Shown piece by piece: positions 33,632 to 41,536 of a stretch of 64,000 nt of DNA; the stretch's first letter is position 1; every line of letters starts with the position of its first letter. Both the position numbers and the translations under genes were made by a program. The stretch lies in NCBI RefSeq assembly GCF_015277895.1, contig NZ_CP063815.1:1426001-1490000 (forward strand), written 5' to 3'. The notes beneath the pieces were generated by a model. It ran no database searches and was not told where the DNA came from. It saw only the letters and a program-made list of their open reading frames with translations. This DNA is from Microbacterium abyssi (GTDB taxonomy: Bacteria; Actinomycetota; Actinomycetes; Actinomycetales; Microbacteriaceae).

Positions 33632-35137
33632 ATGACGAAGACCACAGACGACACCCACGGCGACGAGACCCTCGATCGCGTGCTCGCCAGCGCAGAGAAG
33701 CGCACCGAACCGAGAGTCTTCGGTGCAGCGCAGGCGCTGCAGGCCACGGCGACTGCCGCGTACGGCGATCGCGACGGCGACCAGTGGGATCTCGAGGACC
33801 GCCACGCGCTGCGCCGCGTCGCCGGACTCTCCACCGAACTCGAAGATGTCACAGAGGTCGAGTACCGCCAGCTGCGACTCGAGAACGTCGTGCTGGCGGG
33901 CGTGTACCCGCAGGGCGCGCAGACGGATGCCGAGAACTCGCTGCGCGAGCTCGCCGCCCTCGCTGAGACGGCCGGAGCAGTCGTGCTCGACGGCGTGCTG
34001 CAGCGCCGTCCGCATCCCGATCCGGCCACTTATCTCGGCCGCGGCAAGGCCCAGGAACTGAAGGATCTCGTCGCCGCGACCGGCGCCGACACCGTGATCG
34101 CCGATGCCGAGCTCGCGCCCAGCCAGCGACGTGCGCTCGAGGACGTCGTCAAGGTCAAGGTGATCGACCGGACGACCGTCATCCTCGACATCTTCAGCCA
34201 GCACGCCAAGAGTCGTGAGGGCAAGGCGCAGGTCGAGCTCGCACAGCTCGAGTACCTGCTGCCGCGCCTGCGCGGCTGGGGTGACTCGATGAGCCGTCAG
34301 GCCGGTGGCCAGGTCGGTGCCGGCGGTGCGGGTATGGGTTCGCGCGGTCCCGGTGAGACGAAGATCGAACTCGATCGGCGCCGCATCCGCACTCGCATGG
34401 CGATGCTGCGCCGGCAGATCCGCGACTTCGCGCCGGCGCGAGACGCCAAGCGTGCGGAGCGCAAGCGGAACACCATCCCGTCGGTCGCGATCGCCGGGTA
34501 CACCAACGCCGGCAAGTCGAGTCTGCTCAATGCGCTCACGAGCGCGGGGGTGCTGGTCGAGAACGCGCTGTTCGCGACGCTGGATGCCACGGTCCGCCGC
34601 TCCGAGACGACCGACGGCCGCGTCTACACGTTCACCGACACCGTCGGATTCGTGCGGAACCTGCCGCATCAGCTCGTCGAGGCGTTCCGCTCGACGCTCG
34701 AAGAGGTCGCCGACGCCGACATCGTGCTGCACGTGGTCGACGGATCACACCCCGACCCCGCCGGTCAGCTGCAGACGGTCCGTGACGTGATGGGCGATGT
34801 CGGAGCGCGCGATCTGCCCGAGATCGTGGTGTTCAACAAGGCCGACCTGATCGCAGAAGACGACCGCCTGGTGCTGCAGGGTCTCGAGCCCCACGCCCAC
34901 TTCGTGTCATCGCGCTCCGGTGAGGGGATCGAGGAGTTGCGTGCGGCTATCGACGTCGCACTGCCCAAACCCGCCGTCGAGGTGCGTGCACTCGTGCCGT
35001 ACGGCCGGGGAGACCTGGTCGCGGCGGTGCACGAGACCGGCATCCTGGTGTCGGCGGAGCACGGCGAGCACGGCACTGAGATCCACGCGCACGTCTCGGA
35101 GCGTCTGGCCGCGGATCTCGCGCCCTTCGCGCACTGA
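33632..35137 (+). CDS. hflX: GTPase HflX
   Basis: A 501-residue ribosome-associated GTPase that splits stalled or inactive ribosomes. The N-terminal domain runs to about 215 (DAENSLRELAALAETAGAVV and PDPATYLGRGKAQEL), then a glycine-rich loop (GGQVGAGGAGMGSRGPGE) and helices, and the G domain with P-loop GYTNAGKSS near 289, DTVGFVRNLPH and FNKADL. It is about 70 residues longer at the N-terminus than E. coli HflX. AGAGG precedes the ATG. Confidence 0.93.
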   Translation: MTKTTDDTHGDETLDRVLASAEKRTEPRVFGAAQALQATATAAYGDRDGDQWDLEDRHALRRVAGLSTELEDVTEVEYRQLRLENVVLAGVYPQGAQTDAENSLRELAALAETAGAVVLDGVLQRRPHPDPATYLGRGKAQELKDLVAATGADTVIADAELAPSQRRALEDVVKVKVIDRTTVILDIFSQHAKSREGKAQVELAQLEYLLPRLRGWGDSMSRQAGGQVGAGGAGMGSRGPGETKIELDRRRIRTRMAMLRRQIRDFAPARDAKRAERKRNTIPSVAIAGYTNAGKSSLLNALTSAGVLVENALFATLDATVRRSETTDGRVYTFTDTVGFVRNLPHQLVEAFRSTLEEVADADIVLHVVDGSHPDPAGQLQTVRDVMGDVGARDLPEIVVFNKADLIAEDDRLVLQGLEPHAHFVSSRSGEGIEELRAAIDVALPKPAVEVRALVPYGRGDLVAAVHETGILVSAEHGEHGTEIHAHVSERLAADLAPFAH

Positions 35138-35159
35138 TTCCGGATGCCGCGCCGGGGTG

Positions 35160-35819
35160 TCAGCGCGCCGTGAACCGCGCCTCGACCGTCGCTGAGACGA
35201 TGATGTCCTCCGGCTCGTACTCCATGACCGGGGCCGAGTCCGCGGCGGCGAACGCCGCACCGCGCGCCGTCAGCATCTGCGGTGCCGCCTGCTCCCGGGA
35301 GATCAGTCCGGTGTCGGCGATCTCGACCGGTGTCACGGACTCGAGGCCGAGAGCTGCGGCATACGCCTGAGCGCGCTGCAGCGCGACGCCGACGGCGGAG
35401 CCGGCGACCTCGCGTTCGATGTCGGCACGCGTCTGCGGAGTCAGATGCCAGTTCACCCAGCCGACGTCCACGCCGTCCCACGCCGAGACCTCCGACACCC
35501 AGATCGACAGCTCGGAAGCCTCGGTGAAGGTCGCGGCGAAGTCGACGCTCGCGTAGTAGACGGGGGCGAGCTGCTTGCCCTGGTTGTTCCAAGGGCGCTC
35601 TGCGCGAACCGCGAGGCGCTTGCTGTTCCACTCGACGACCGCACCGGCGTCCTGGCGTTCGGCGATGCCCGCGCGCACCGGATCGGCGCGCTGGGCGACC
35701 TGTTCGACGACAGCGGCCCGCGCCGGGCCTTCGGCGCGAACCGTGACGTGGATCGTGGCTCGCTCGGGTGCGACGCGCACCTCGTTCTCGCCCCGGACGG
35801 TGATGGTGACATCGCTCAT
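35160..35819 (-). CDS. SIMPL (DUF541) domain protein
   Basis: A 219-residue SIMPL/DUF541-domain protein. ITVRGENEVRVAPERATIHVTV at the start is the family's first strands; the rest alternates strands and helices, with RAQAYAAALGLESVTPVEIADTG near 160. Unlike most bacterial members it has no signal peptide, so it is probably cytoplasmic. The function of such proteins is not established. TAGAGT lies 7 bases before the ATG. It converges on hflX with 22 bases between the stops. Confidence 0.82.
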   Translation of the reverse strand: MSDVTITVRGENEVRVAPERATIHVTVRAEGPARAAVVEQVAQRADPVRAGIAERQDAGAVVEWNSKRLAVRAERPWNNQGKQLAPVYYASVDFAATFTEASELSIWVSEVSAWDGVDVGWVNWHLTPQTRADIEREVAGSAVGVALQRAQAYAAALGLESVTPVEIADTGLISREQAAPQMLTARGAAFAAADSAPVMEYEPEDIIVSATVEARFTAR

Positions 35820-35826
35820 GGCTGCG

Positions 35827-35832
35827 ACTCTA
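35827..35832 (-). promoter_or_regulatory. -10 box of a leaderless promoter for the SIMPL gene
   Basis: TAGAGT on the minus strand, 7 bases before the ATG at 35819. Confidence 0.5.
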
Positions 35833-35946
35833 CGCCAGGAATAGCGCGTGCCTCCGATCCGTTGTATCCTGTGATGCTCGGGTGTTTCGACATCCGAGCA
35901 TGGTAATTCCACAGAGTGACAGCGGTCCCTTCGCAAGAAGGACCAC

Positions 35947-36313
35947 GGGGCTGATCGGTTTCGACAGCGCCTGTGAATCCACGAGAAGCGGGCCGAGGAT
36001 GCAGGGTTATCTCGTGAACGCTCCCTGCAAAACAATAGTTGCCGAAACAAAGCGCAACGACTTCGCCCTCGCTGCATAAGCGAGCCCGATAGTCCGTCAG
36101 ACCGTACGTGATTCCGATACGGATCCTGGCGTCATCTAGGAATCTTGCTGCGTGACGGCGTCTGGACGTCACGCGGGACTCTTCCCAGGCTGGGCTTGTC
36201 GACTTAGGTGTCTGTGACAAAGGTCGGAGCCGAGCAGGACGTCTGCACAGACTGCGCCCGGAGAAGCCGTGGGTACTCAGCGTTGGACGGGGGTTCGATT
36301 CCCCCCAGCTCCA
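35947..36313 (+). ncRNA. ssrA: Transfer-messenger RNA
   Basis: A tmRNA rescuing stalled ribosomes. The 5' end GGGGCTG pairs with CAGCTCC at 36306-36312 as acceptor stem; the T arm GGGGGTTCGATTCCCCC is at the 3' end; the CCA is not encoded (genome reads CGA after the discriminator). The tag reading frame runs 36041-36079: resume codon GCC after TAGTT, coding AETKRNDFALAA and stop TAA. The ALAA end is the ClpXP/ClpAP recognition signal. A very strong terminator follows. Confidence 0.93.
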
Positions 36314-36331
36314 CGATGCCGCTGTCACGTG

Positions 36332-36373
36332 GACGAAGGCCCGTTCCCTGTGTCACAGGGAACGGGCCTTCGT
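36332..36373. terminator. ssrA: Terminator after tmRNA
   Basis: A perfect stem of about 20 bp from GACGAAGGCCCG to CGGGCCTTCGTC, with a tip at CCTGTGTCACAGG. It also serves the convergent lipoprotein gene. Confidence 0.88.
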
Positions 36374-36380
36374 CATGCGC

Positions 36381-36956
36381 TCAGGGCTGCTCGATCAGCA
36401 CCAGGCTCTGCATGGTGTCGGCGACAGTGACCCAGCCGTCGCCGAACTCGTAGGTCATTCCGTAGCCGGCCTCGTCGACCGCGATCGAGAACTGCGGATC
36501 CTCGGTGATGTAGGTGTGGCCGTCCTGGTCGGCGCGAGTCCAGCCCTCGGCGAGCAGCTTCTGCTGCGCCTCCGCCGACTCGTCCGCGGGCAGTGGCGCC
36601 CATCCGAACACCTGCACGTGGTCGGACGCCACGGTGTAGTCGCCCCAGACGCACTGCAGACCGCCCTCGACGATGTCGGCGCCGAGGCGGAACTCGTCCT
36701 CTCGGGACGTCCAGCCGTGCTCCTCGAAGATCTCGATCGTGCTCGGCGCGATGATCGTCTCGCACGTCGGATCAGCGGCGGGTTCTTCTGCCGTCTCGGA
36801 CTGCGTCGGCGCCGGCGACGGAGTGGATGCCGGTTGGGCGTCCGAGGTGGGAGACGGCGTCGTCGTCGGCGCGATCTCGGGCTGCGGCGCGCAGGCGGTC
36901 AGCGTGGCCAGAAGCGCGATCGACGCGAACGCGAGGGCGGGAATGCGGGGATTCAT
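36381..36956 (-). CDS. Secreted lipoprotein, function unknown
   Basis: A 191-residue lipoprotein: signal peptide with hydrophobic core ALAFASIALLATL and lipobox LTAC with the cysteine at residue 22. A Pro/Thr/Ser/Ala-rich linker (about 23-60) acts as spacer, then a compact domain with two cysteines (PTCETII and LQCVWGDY) that could form a disulphide. I do not recognise the domain. The stop lies by the tmRNA terminator, and hisN is 12 bases upstream in the same direction, so the two may be cotranscribed. Confidence 0.8.
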   Translation of the reverse strand: MNPRIPALAFASIALLATLTACAPQPEIAPTTTPSPTSDAQPASTPSPAPTQSETAEEPAADPTCETIIAPSTIEIFEEHGWTSREDEFRLGADIVEGGLQCVWGDYTVASDHVQVFGWAPLPADESAEAQQKLLAEGWTRADQDGHTYITEDPQFSIAVDEAGYGMTYEFGDGWVTVADTMQSLVLIEQP

Positions 36957-36968
36957 CGGTTCTTCCGG

Positions 36969-37772
36969 TTAGTCGTTCGCGTGGGTCAGGTCGAGGAAGA
37001 CGTCATGCAGGATGCCGTTGGTCGCGAGCGCCGATCGCTCCGAGATGCTGTCGGCACCGCCGAATGACGTGAACGTCCCACCAGCCTCTCGCACGATGGG
37101 CACAGCGGCGGCGATGTCGTACTCCTTGACGTCGAACTCCGCGACCATCTCGAGCCGCCCCTCGGCGAGCATCATGTACGCATACACGTCGCCGTAGGCG
37201 CGGTCGCGCCAGACCCGGTCGGCGACGCGCAGCAGAGCGGGGAGGTGTCCGGCATCCGCCCATTGGGTGATGCTCTGGAAGCTGATTGCCGCGTCGTCCA
37301 GCGAAGCGACCGCCGACGTCTCCACGCGGCGGGGGCCGCCATGCGCGGCCGTCCACGCGCCCGCGCCCGTCGAGCCCCACCAGCGTCGGCCCAGGGCCGG
37401 CATGCTGACGACCCCCACCTGCGGGACGCCGTCGATCGCGAGGGCGATCATCGTGCCCCACAGCGGGATCCCGCGCATGAAGTTCGCGGTTCCGTCGATC
37501 GGGTCGATGATCCACTGGCGCTGTGCGTCGCCCTCCACACCGAACTCCTCGCCGAAGATCCCATCGGACGGGCGCTCCTCGGCGAGCACCGCGCGCAGAG
37601 CTCGTTCCGTTGCGAGGTCTGCGTCGGTGACGTGCGACCGGTCCGCCTTGGTGGAGATCTTCAGATCTGCGGTGTCGAAGCGCGGCAGCGACTCCGCATC
37701 GGCGGCATCCGCCAGTCGGAGCGCCAGCGCGAGATCGGAGGCGAAGCCTTCGGTGGCGGGGGATTCGGTCAC
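36969..37772 (-). CDS. hisN: Inositol monophosphatase family protein, probable histidinol-phosphatase
   Basis: A 267-residue Mg-dependent phosphatase. The metal motifs are GEEFG (Glu of site 1), WIIDPIDGTANFMRGIPLWGTMIAL (D-P-I-D-G-T) and the late EYDIAAAVPIVREAGG (D of W/E-D-x-A-A). It resembles actinobacterial HisN, which makes histidinol, more than inositol or fructose phosphatases, but substrate is inferred. The GTG at 37772 is chosen since TATCCT lies 6 bases upstream and the family start fits; the frame is open 35 codons further. Confidence 0.85.
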   Translation of the reverse strand: MTESPATEGFASDLALALRLADAADAESLPRFDTADLKISTKADRSHVTDADLATERALRAVLAEERPSDGIFGEEFGVEGDAQRQWIIDPIDGTANFMRGIPLWGTMIALAIDGVPQVGVVSMPALGRRWWGSTGAGAWTAAHGGPRRVETSAVASLDDAAISFQSITQWADAGHLPALLRVADRVWRDRAYGDVYAYMMLAEGRLEMVAEFDVKEYDIAAAVPIVREAGGTFTSFGGADSISERSALATNGILHDVFLDLTHAND

Positions 37773-37778
37773 GTACTC

Positions 37779-37784
37779 AGGATA
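37779..37784 (-). promoter_or_regulatory. -10 box of a leaderless promoter for hisN
   Basis: TATCCT on the minus strand, 6 bases before the GTG at 37772; it decides the start. Confidence 0.55.
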
Positions 37785-37877
37785 CTGGGCGGGAAGGCGC
37801 GCAGAGCGCGGCGTCGATTTCGCATGCGCTGCCGAAGCTGGTAATGTAATTCCTCGGCCGGGGAGATCCCGGGCCAC

Positions 37878-37950
37878 GCACCTCTAGCTCAATCGGCAGA
37901 GCAATTGACTCTTAATCAATGGGTTCAGGGTTCAAGTCCCTGGGGGTGCA
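37878..37950 (+). tRNA. tRNA-Lys (anticodon CTT)
   Basis: A 73-base tRNA. Acceptor stem GCACCTC / GGGGTGC (one G-T pair), D arm with AGCTCAATCGGCAGAGC, anticodon stem ATTGA / TCAAT with loop CTCTTAA giving anticodon CTT, and T arm CAGGG-TTCAAGT-CCCTG. The CCA is not encoded. It stands alone and is followed at once by a terminator. Confidence 0.95.
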
Positions 37951-37956
37951 CGGATC

Positions 37957-37994
37957 AGCCTCGGAACACTCTCGCCAGTGTTCCGAGGCTTTTC
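37957..37994 (+). terminator. Terminator after tRNA-Lys
   Basis: A 14-bp perfect stem (AGCCTCGGAACACT / AGTGTTCCGAGGCT) with a 6-base loop, followed by TTTTC: a classical intrinsic terminator. Confidence 0.9.
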
Positions 37995-38010
37995 TGCTTG
38001 TGAGGCCGGG

Positions 38011-38493
38011 TCACGCGACGGCGATGATCTCGCCGCTCGTGAGCTGTCGCAGCGTGTCGAAGGTCAGCGGCATGACCGTGTGCGGGTGGCCCGCAGCCGC
38101 CCAGATCTCATCAAAGTCTTGCAGCGCCTCGTCGATGTAGGTGCGCAGCCGTGTGGGATGTCCGACGGGAGCGACGCCGCCGATCGCCTGCCCCGTCGCT
38201 TCGCGCACGACGGATGCCGGTGCCATCTCGACGCGGTCGGCGCCGATGCCCGCCGCGACGACGGCGACGTCCGCTCGGTGACCGCCGCTCGTCATCACCA
38301 GAACGGGCTCGTCGTCCGCCAGGAACACGAGGCTGTTCGCAATCGCCGCGACCTCGCAGCCGATCGCTGCGGCCGCCTGTGCCGCGGTGTGCGCGGAATC
38401 AGGCAGTACCCGTATCTCCGGCTCGAGACCGGCGGACTCCAGGTGCTGCCTGACGATGCGACTGCGTTCGGGGAGAGGCGCGGTTTCGCTCAT
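38011..38493 (-). CDS. YbaK/EbsC-type aminoacyl-tRNA deacylase
   Basis: A 160-residue YbaK/ProX-domain protein that hydrolyses mischarged tRNA. It has the TAAQAAAAIGCEVAAIANSLVFLADDEPVLVM core with the conserved lysine position replaced by N in IANSLVF, then SGGHRADV and ATGQAIGGVAPVGHP, the family's glycine-rich loop. The lysine of YbaK (normally IVKTL) is thus not evident. TACGGT stands 6 bases before the ATG. The MFS gene downstream on the same strand is 33 bases from no shared feature; they are separate units. Confidence 0.85.
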   Translation of the reverse strand: MSETAPLPERSRIVRQHLESAGLEPEIRVLPDSAHTAAQAAAAIGCEVAAIANSLVFLADDEPVLVMTSGGHRADVAVVAAGIGADRVEMAPASVVREATGQAIGGVAPVGHPTRLRTYIDEALQDFDEIWAAAGHPHTVMPLTFDTLRQLTSGEIIAVA

Positions 38494-38499
38494 GGCCCC

Positions 38500-38505
38500 A
38501 CCGTA
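38500..38505 (-). promoter_or_regulatory. -10 box of a leaderless promoter for the YbaK-type gene
   Basis: TACGGT on the minus strand, 6 bases before the ATG at 38493. Confidence 0.5.
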
Positions 38506-38525
38506 GCGAACGGCTCAGAAGCGAA

Positions 38526-39758
38526 TCAGCCGGCGTCGCCGACCGTGATCGCCTCGGCGTCTTCTGTGACGGCATCCGCCGGCTCATCGTCGATGTGCGC
38601 GAGGATCTTCCGGCCGAGGAAAACGGTGAGTGTCGCGACGAGCACGGATGTCGCGGCGAACAGGTACGGCACCGTCGAGTTGAACGCGTGCCACAGGAGC
38701 GCCGCGATCGGAGGCGCCACTGCGCCGCCGATGAATCGCACGGCCGAGTACGCCGATGAGGCGACGGAGCGCGGCAGGTCGGTCGCCTCCATCACGGCCT
38801 CGGTGAGGACCGTGTTCATGACGCCGAGCAGCAGTCCGCCGATGATGATGCAGGCGACCAGCGCCGGTGCCGTCTCGGCGACGAGCCCGGCGACCACCAG
38901 ATCAGCGGCGAGCAGCGGCAGGACCGTCAGGATGATCGCGGTGCGCGACATGCGCCGCATCATCCACGGCGCCACCCAGATACTGGTGATCGCCAGCGCG
39001 ACACCCCAGCCGAAGAACGTCAGCCCGATTCCCATCGCACCGAATCCGAGCGGGAACGGCGAGAACGCGAGCAGCACGAAGAACCCGATGTTGTAGAACA
39101 GAGCCGCCACCGCGAGGATCGCGAGGGCCGGACGGCCGAGCGCCTTGAACGGCGCTGAGAACGGCACAGGTTCCCGCTTCTCGCCGGGGCCGCGCAGCAG
39201 CGTGAGCACCGCGATGAAGGCGATCGCCATCAGAACGACGACGCCGAAGAACGGGCCGCGCCAGCTCACCTCTCCGAGCAGTCCACCCAGGAGCGGGCCG
39301 ATGGCGATCCCGAGACCGAGCGCCGCCTCGTACAGGACGATCGCCGCGCCGCTTCCGCCGGAAGCCGACCCGACGATCGTGGCCAGTGCGGTCGAGATGA
39401 ACAGCGCGTTGCCCAGACCCCAACCGGCACGGAAGCCGATGATCGCGTCGACGCTCCCGCTCAGAGCGGACGCGAGGGCGAAAACGATGATGAGGGCGAG
39501 CCCGATCATGAGGGTGGCCTTGGCGCCGATCCGGCTCGATATCCAACTGGTGACGAGCATGGCGAGCCCGGTCACGAGCAGGTAGCTCGTGAAGAGCAGC
39601 TCGGTCTCGGTGGGACTCGCCTCGAGCGAGGCGGCGATCGCCGGAAGAATCGGATCCACGAGCCCGATGCCCATGAACGCCACGACGCTGGCGAATGCCA
39701 CCGCCCAGACCTGTGCCGGCTGACGCCAGATCGATCCCGTCGTCTTGGCCTTGTTCAT
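38526..39758 (-). CDS. MFS drug-efflux type transporter
   Basis: A 410-residue major facilitator with 12 membrane helices. The DHA1-type start FMGIGLVDPILPAIAASLEASPTETELLFTSYLLVTGLAML, motif A variant SSRIGAKATLM between helices 2 and 3, and motif C-like LGLGIAIGPLLGGLLGEVSWRGPFF in helix 5 point to a drug/proton antiporter. It ends in a 30-residue acidic tail. Its ATG overlaps the stop of the MarR gene by four bases, so both lie in one autoregulated operon. Confidence 0.9.
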   Translation of the reverse strand: MNKAKTTGSIWRQPAQVWAVAFASVVAFMGIGLVDPILPAIAASLEASPTETELLFTSYLLVTGLAMLVTSWISSRIGAKATLMIGLALIIVFALASALSGSVDAIIGFRAGWGLGNALFISTALATIVGSASGGSGAAIVLYEAALGLGIAIGPLLGGLLGEVSWRGPFFGVVVLMAIAFIAVLTLLRGPGEKREPVPFSAPFKALGRPALAILAVAALFYNIGFFVLLAFSPFPLGFGAMGIGLTFFGWGVALAITSIWVAPWMMRRMSRTAIILTVLPLLAADLVVAGLVAETAPALVACIIIGGLLLGVMNTVLTEAVMEATDLPRSVASSAYSAVRFIGGAVAPPIAALLWHAFNSTVPYLFAATSVLVATLTVFLGRKILAHIDDEPADAVTEDAEAITVGDAG

Positions 39759-40198
39759 TCGCGTTCTCCATTCTGCGAGAGCTGCTCGACGCTGTGCGCA
39801 GCCAGGATCTCCGCCGCGCGATGAAGTGCTTCCCAGTCCGCGGCATCCAGGTCCGCGAAGCGCGGGGCCAGCGTGATGCGGAAGGACTCGCGCCACTGTG
39901 CCAGCGCACTGCGACCGGCTGCCGTGATGTCTACGACGGTCGCCCGGGAATCCGACGGGTCCGGGGAGCGGGTCACGAGACCCGCGCGCTCGAGATCGCC
40001 GATCAGGCGCGTCATACCCGGCTGCGTCGTGCGCGATGCGCGCGCGAGAGCGCCGACCCGCTGGCCGGACTCGCGCTCGAGCAGGGTGAGCGCGCGCCAC
40101 TGCGCGGCGGGCGCGTCGTTCGCGGCCTCCTGCGCGGCGATGCGCGCCAGAGCATGCGCGGAGACGACGATCGACGAGATGACCTCATCACGTTTCAT
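39755..40198 (-). CDS. MarR family transcriptional regulator
   Basis: A 147-residue MarR-type repressor. The winged helix is visible as AAQWRALTLLERESGQRVGALARASRTTQPGMTRLIGDLERAGLVTRSPDPSDSRATVVDITAAG (about 30-100) with the DxR wing (PSDSRAT). Long N- and C-terminal helices make the dimer interface. It is the first gene of the operon with the MFS pump and probably controls it, responding to a drug-like ligand. A perfect palindrome sits 14 bases before its ATG. Confidence 0.92.
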   Translation of the reverse strand: MKRDEVISSIVVSAHALARIAAQEAANDAPAAQWRALTLLERESGQRVGALARASRTTQPGMTRLIGDLERAGLVTRSPDPSDSRATVVDITAAGRSALAQWRESFRITLAPRFADLDAADWEALHRAAEILAAHSVEQLSQNGERE

Positions 40199-40211
40199 AC
40201 CATCAAAGTAT

Positions 40212-40225
40212 ATACCAACTGGTAT
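40212..40225. promoter_or_regulatory. MarR operator
   Basis: ATACCA-AC-TGGTAT, perfect 6-bp arms, 14 bases upstream of the MarR start codon, in an A+T-rich patch that should hold the promoter. Size and place fit autoregulation by the adjacent MarR protein. Confidence 0.7.
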
Positions 40226-40274
40226 GCAATGAATGCTTGACCCCGAGCGGTGACCCACCTAGAGTTCAAATAAC

Positions 40275-40290
40275 CTGAATCAGCTTTCAG
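40275..40290. promoter_or_regulatory. Inverted repeat upstream of the ABC importer operon
   Basis: CTGAA-TCAGCT-TTCAG, next to a possible -10 TAACCT at 40271-40276, about 45 bases before the binding-protein start. It could be an operator for a regulator of the importer; the arms are short and the call is weak. Confidence 0.3.
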
Positions 40291-40329
40291 TTTCAGCATC
40301 AAGACCTTCCAAGGGCGAAAGGCATTCAC

Positions 40330-41517
40330 ATGCGAGTTTCGAAGAAGTTGCTCCTGGGCTCCGTGGTCGCCACGGCCGCCCTCGTTCTGGCGGCCTGTGC
40401 GCCGCAAGCCGCGACCGGTGGCGGCGACGGCGAGGGCGAGGGGCCCGCCGAGATCGTCGCCGGCGTCATCACCAGCGAGACGGGCCCTCTGGCCGGCTAC
40501 GGCAAGCAGTACCTCGACGCGTTCAAGGCTGGTCTCGACTACGCGACCGGCGGGACGAACGAGGTGGACGGCACCAAGATCACGATCGAGTACCGCGACG
40601 ACGCCGGCGACCCCGACACCGCAGTGACTGCCGCTAAGGAGCTCATCGGCGACGGCGTCAACGTCCTCCTGGGCAGCGCCTCATCTGGCGTGGCGCTCGC
40701 CATGGCAGAACAGGCCGAGCAGAACAAGGTGCTGTTCATCTCCGGCCCCGCGGCCGCCGACGCCGTCACCGGCATCAACGACTACACGTTCCGCTCCGGC
40801 CGCCAGTCGGCGCAGGACGTCGCCACGGCCGGTACCTTCCTCGACGACATCGACGGCAAGACCGTCGCCGTGTTCGCGCAGAACAACGCGTTCGGTCAGG
40901 GCAACGTCGCCGCCGTCGAGGCGATCCTGGGCGGCAAGGGCGCGACGGTCACTCCGGTGCTCGTCGCGGAGGACGTGACCGAGTTCACCCCGTTCGCACA
41001 GCAGGTGCTCGGCGCCCAGCCCGACCTCGTGTTCGTCGCGTGGGCCGGTGCGACCTCCGGCGCGATGTGGCAGGCGATGAGCCAGCAGGGCGTGCTCGAG
41101 GACATCCCGGTGGTCACCGGACTCGGCGACGCCGCGACCTTCGGCGCGTACGGCGAGGCGAGCGAGCAGATCAACTTCCTGAACCACTACTTCCCGGGCG
41201 CACCCGACAACGAGGTGAACACCGCGATGGTCGAGGCAATCGAGGCCGAGGGCGGCACGCCCGACCTGTTCAGCCCCGACGGCTTCAACGCCGCGATCAT
41301 GCTCGTACAGGCGGTGAAGGAGGGCAAGGGCGACGTGGATGCCATGATCGCCGCCCTCGAAGGATTCGAGTTCGAGGGGCCGAAGGGCACCAACACCGTG
41401 CGCGCCGAGGACCACGCGCTGCTGCAGGACATGTATCAGGCGAAGCTCGTCGCCGACGGCTCCGGGTTCGTGGCCGAACTCGTCGCAACGGTCGACGCCG
41501 CCGACGTCGCTCCGTGA
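40330..41517 (+). CDS. ABC importer substrate-binding lipoprotein, LivK type
   Basis: A 395-residue binding protein of the branched-chain amino acid/amide family (type I fold). Signal peptide and lipobox LVLAAC (Cys23) anchor it outside the membrane. GVITSETGPLAGYGKQYLDAFKAGLDYA, VLLGSASSGVALAMAEQAEQNKV and FRSGRQSAQDVATAGTFL are the two lobes. It starts the five-gene importer operon. Members of this family import amino acids, amides, aromatic acids and other small acids; the genes further on suggest an acid or ester, by inference. Confidence 0.9.
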   Translation: MRVSKKLLLGSVVATAALVLAACAPQAATGGGDGEGEGPAEIVAGVITSETGPLAGYGKQYLDAFKAGLDYATGGTNEVDGTKITIEYRDDAGDPDTAVTAAKELIGDGVNVLLGSASSGVALAMAEQAEQNKVLFISGPAAADAVTGINDYTFRSGRQSAQDVATAGTFLDDIDGKTVAVFAQNNAFGQGNVAAVEAILGGKGATVTPVLVAEDVTEFTPFAQQVLGAQPDLVFVAWAGATSGAMWQAMSQQGVLEDIPVVTGLGDAATFGAYGEASEQINFLNHYFPGAPDNEVNTAMVEAIEAEGGTPDLFSPDGFNAAIMLVQAVKEGKGDVDAMIAALEGFEFEGPKGTNTVRAEDHALLQDMYQAKLVADGSGFVAELVATVDAADVAP

Positions 41518-41536
41518 CCGGAAGGCGAAGCACTCG

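Noticed and set aside
37773..37877. Earlier start of hisN up to the tRNA-Lys gene
   Set aside because: The extension is unconserved and lies upstream of the -10 box at 37779.
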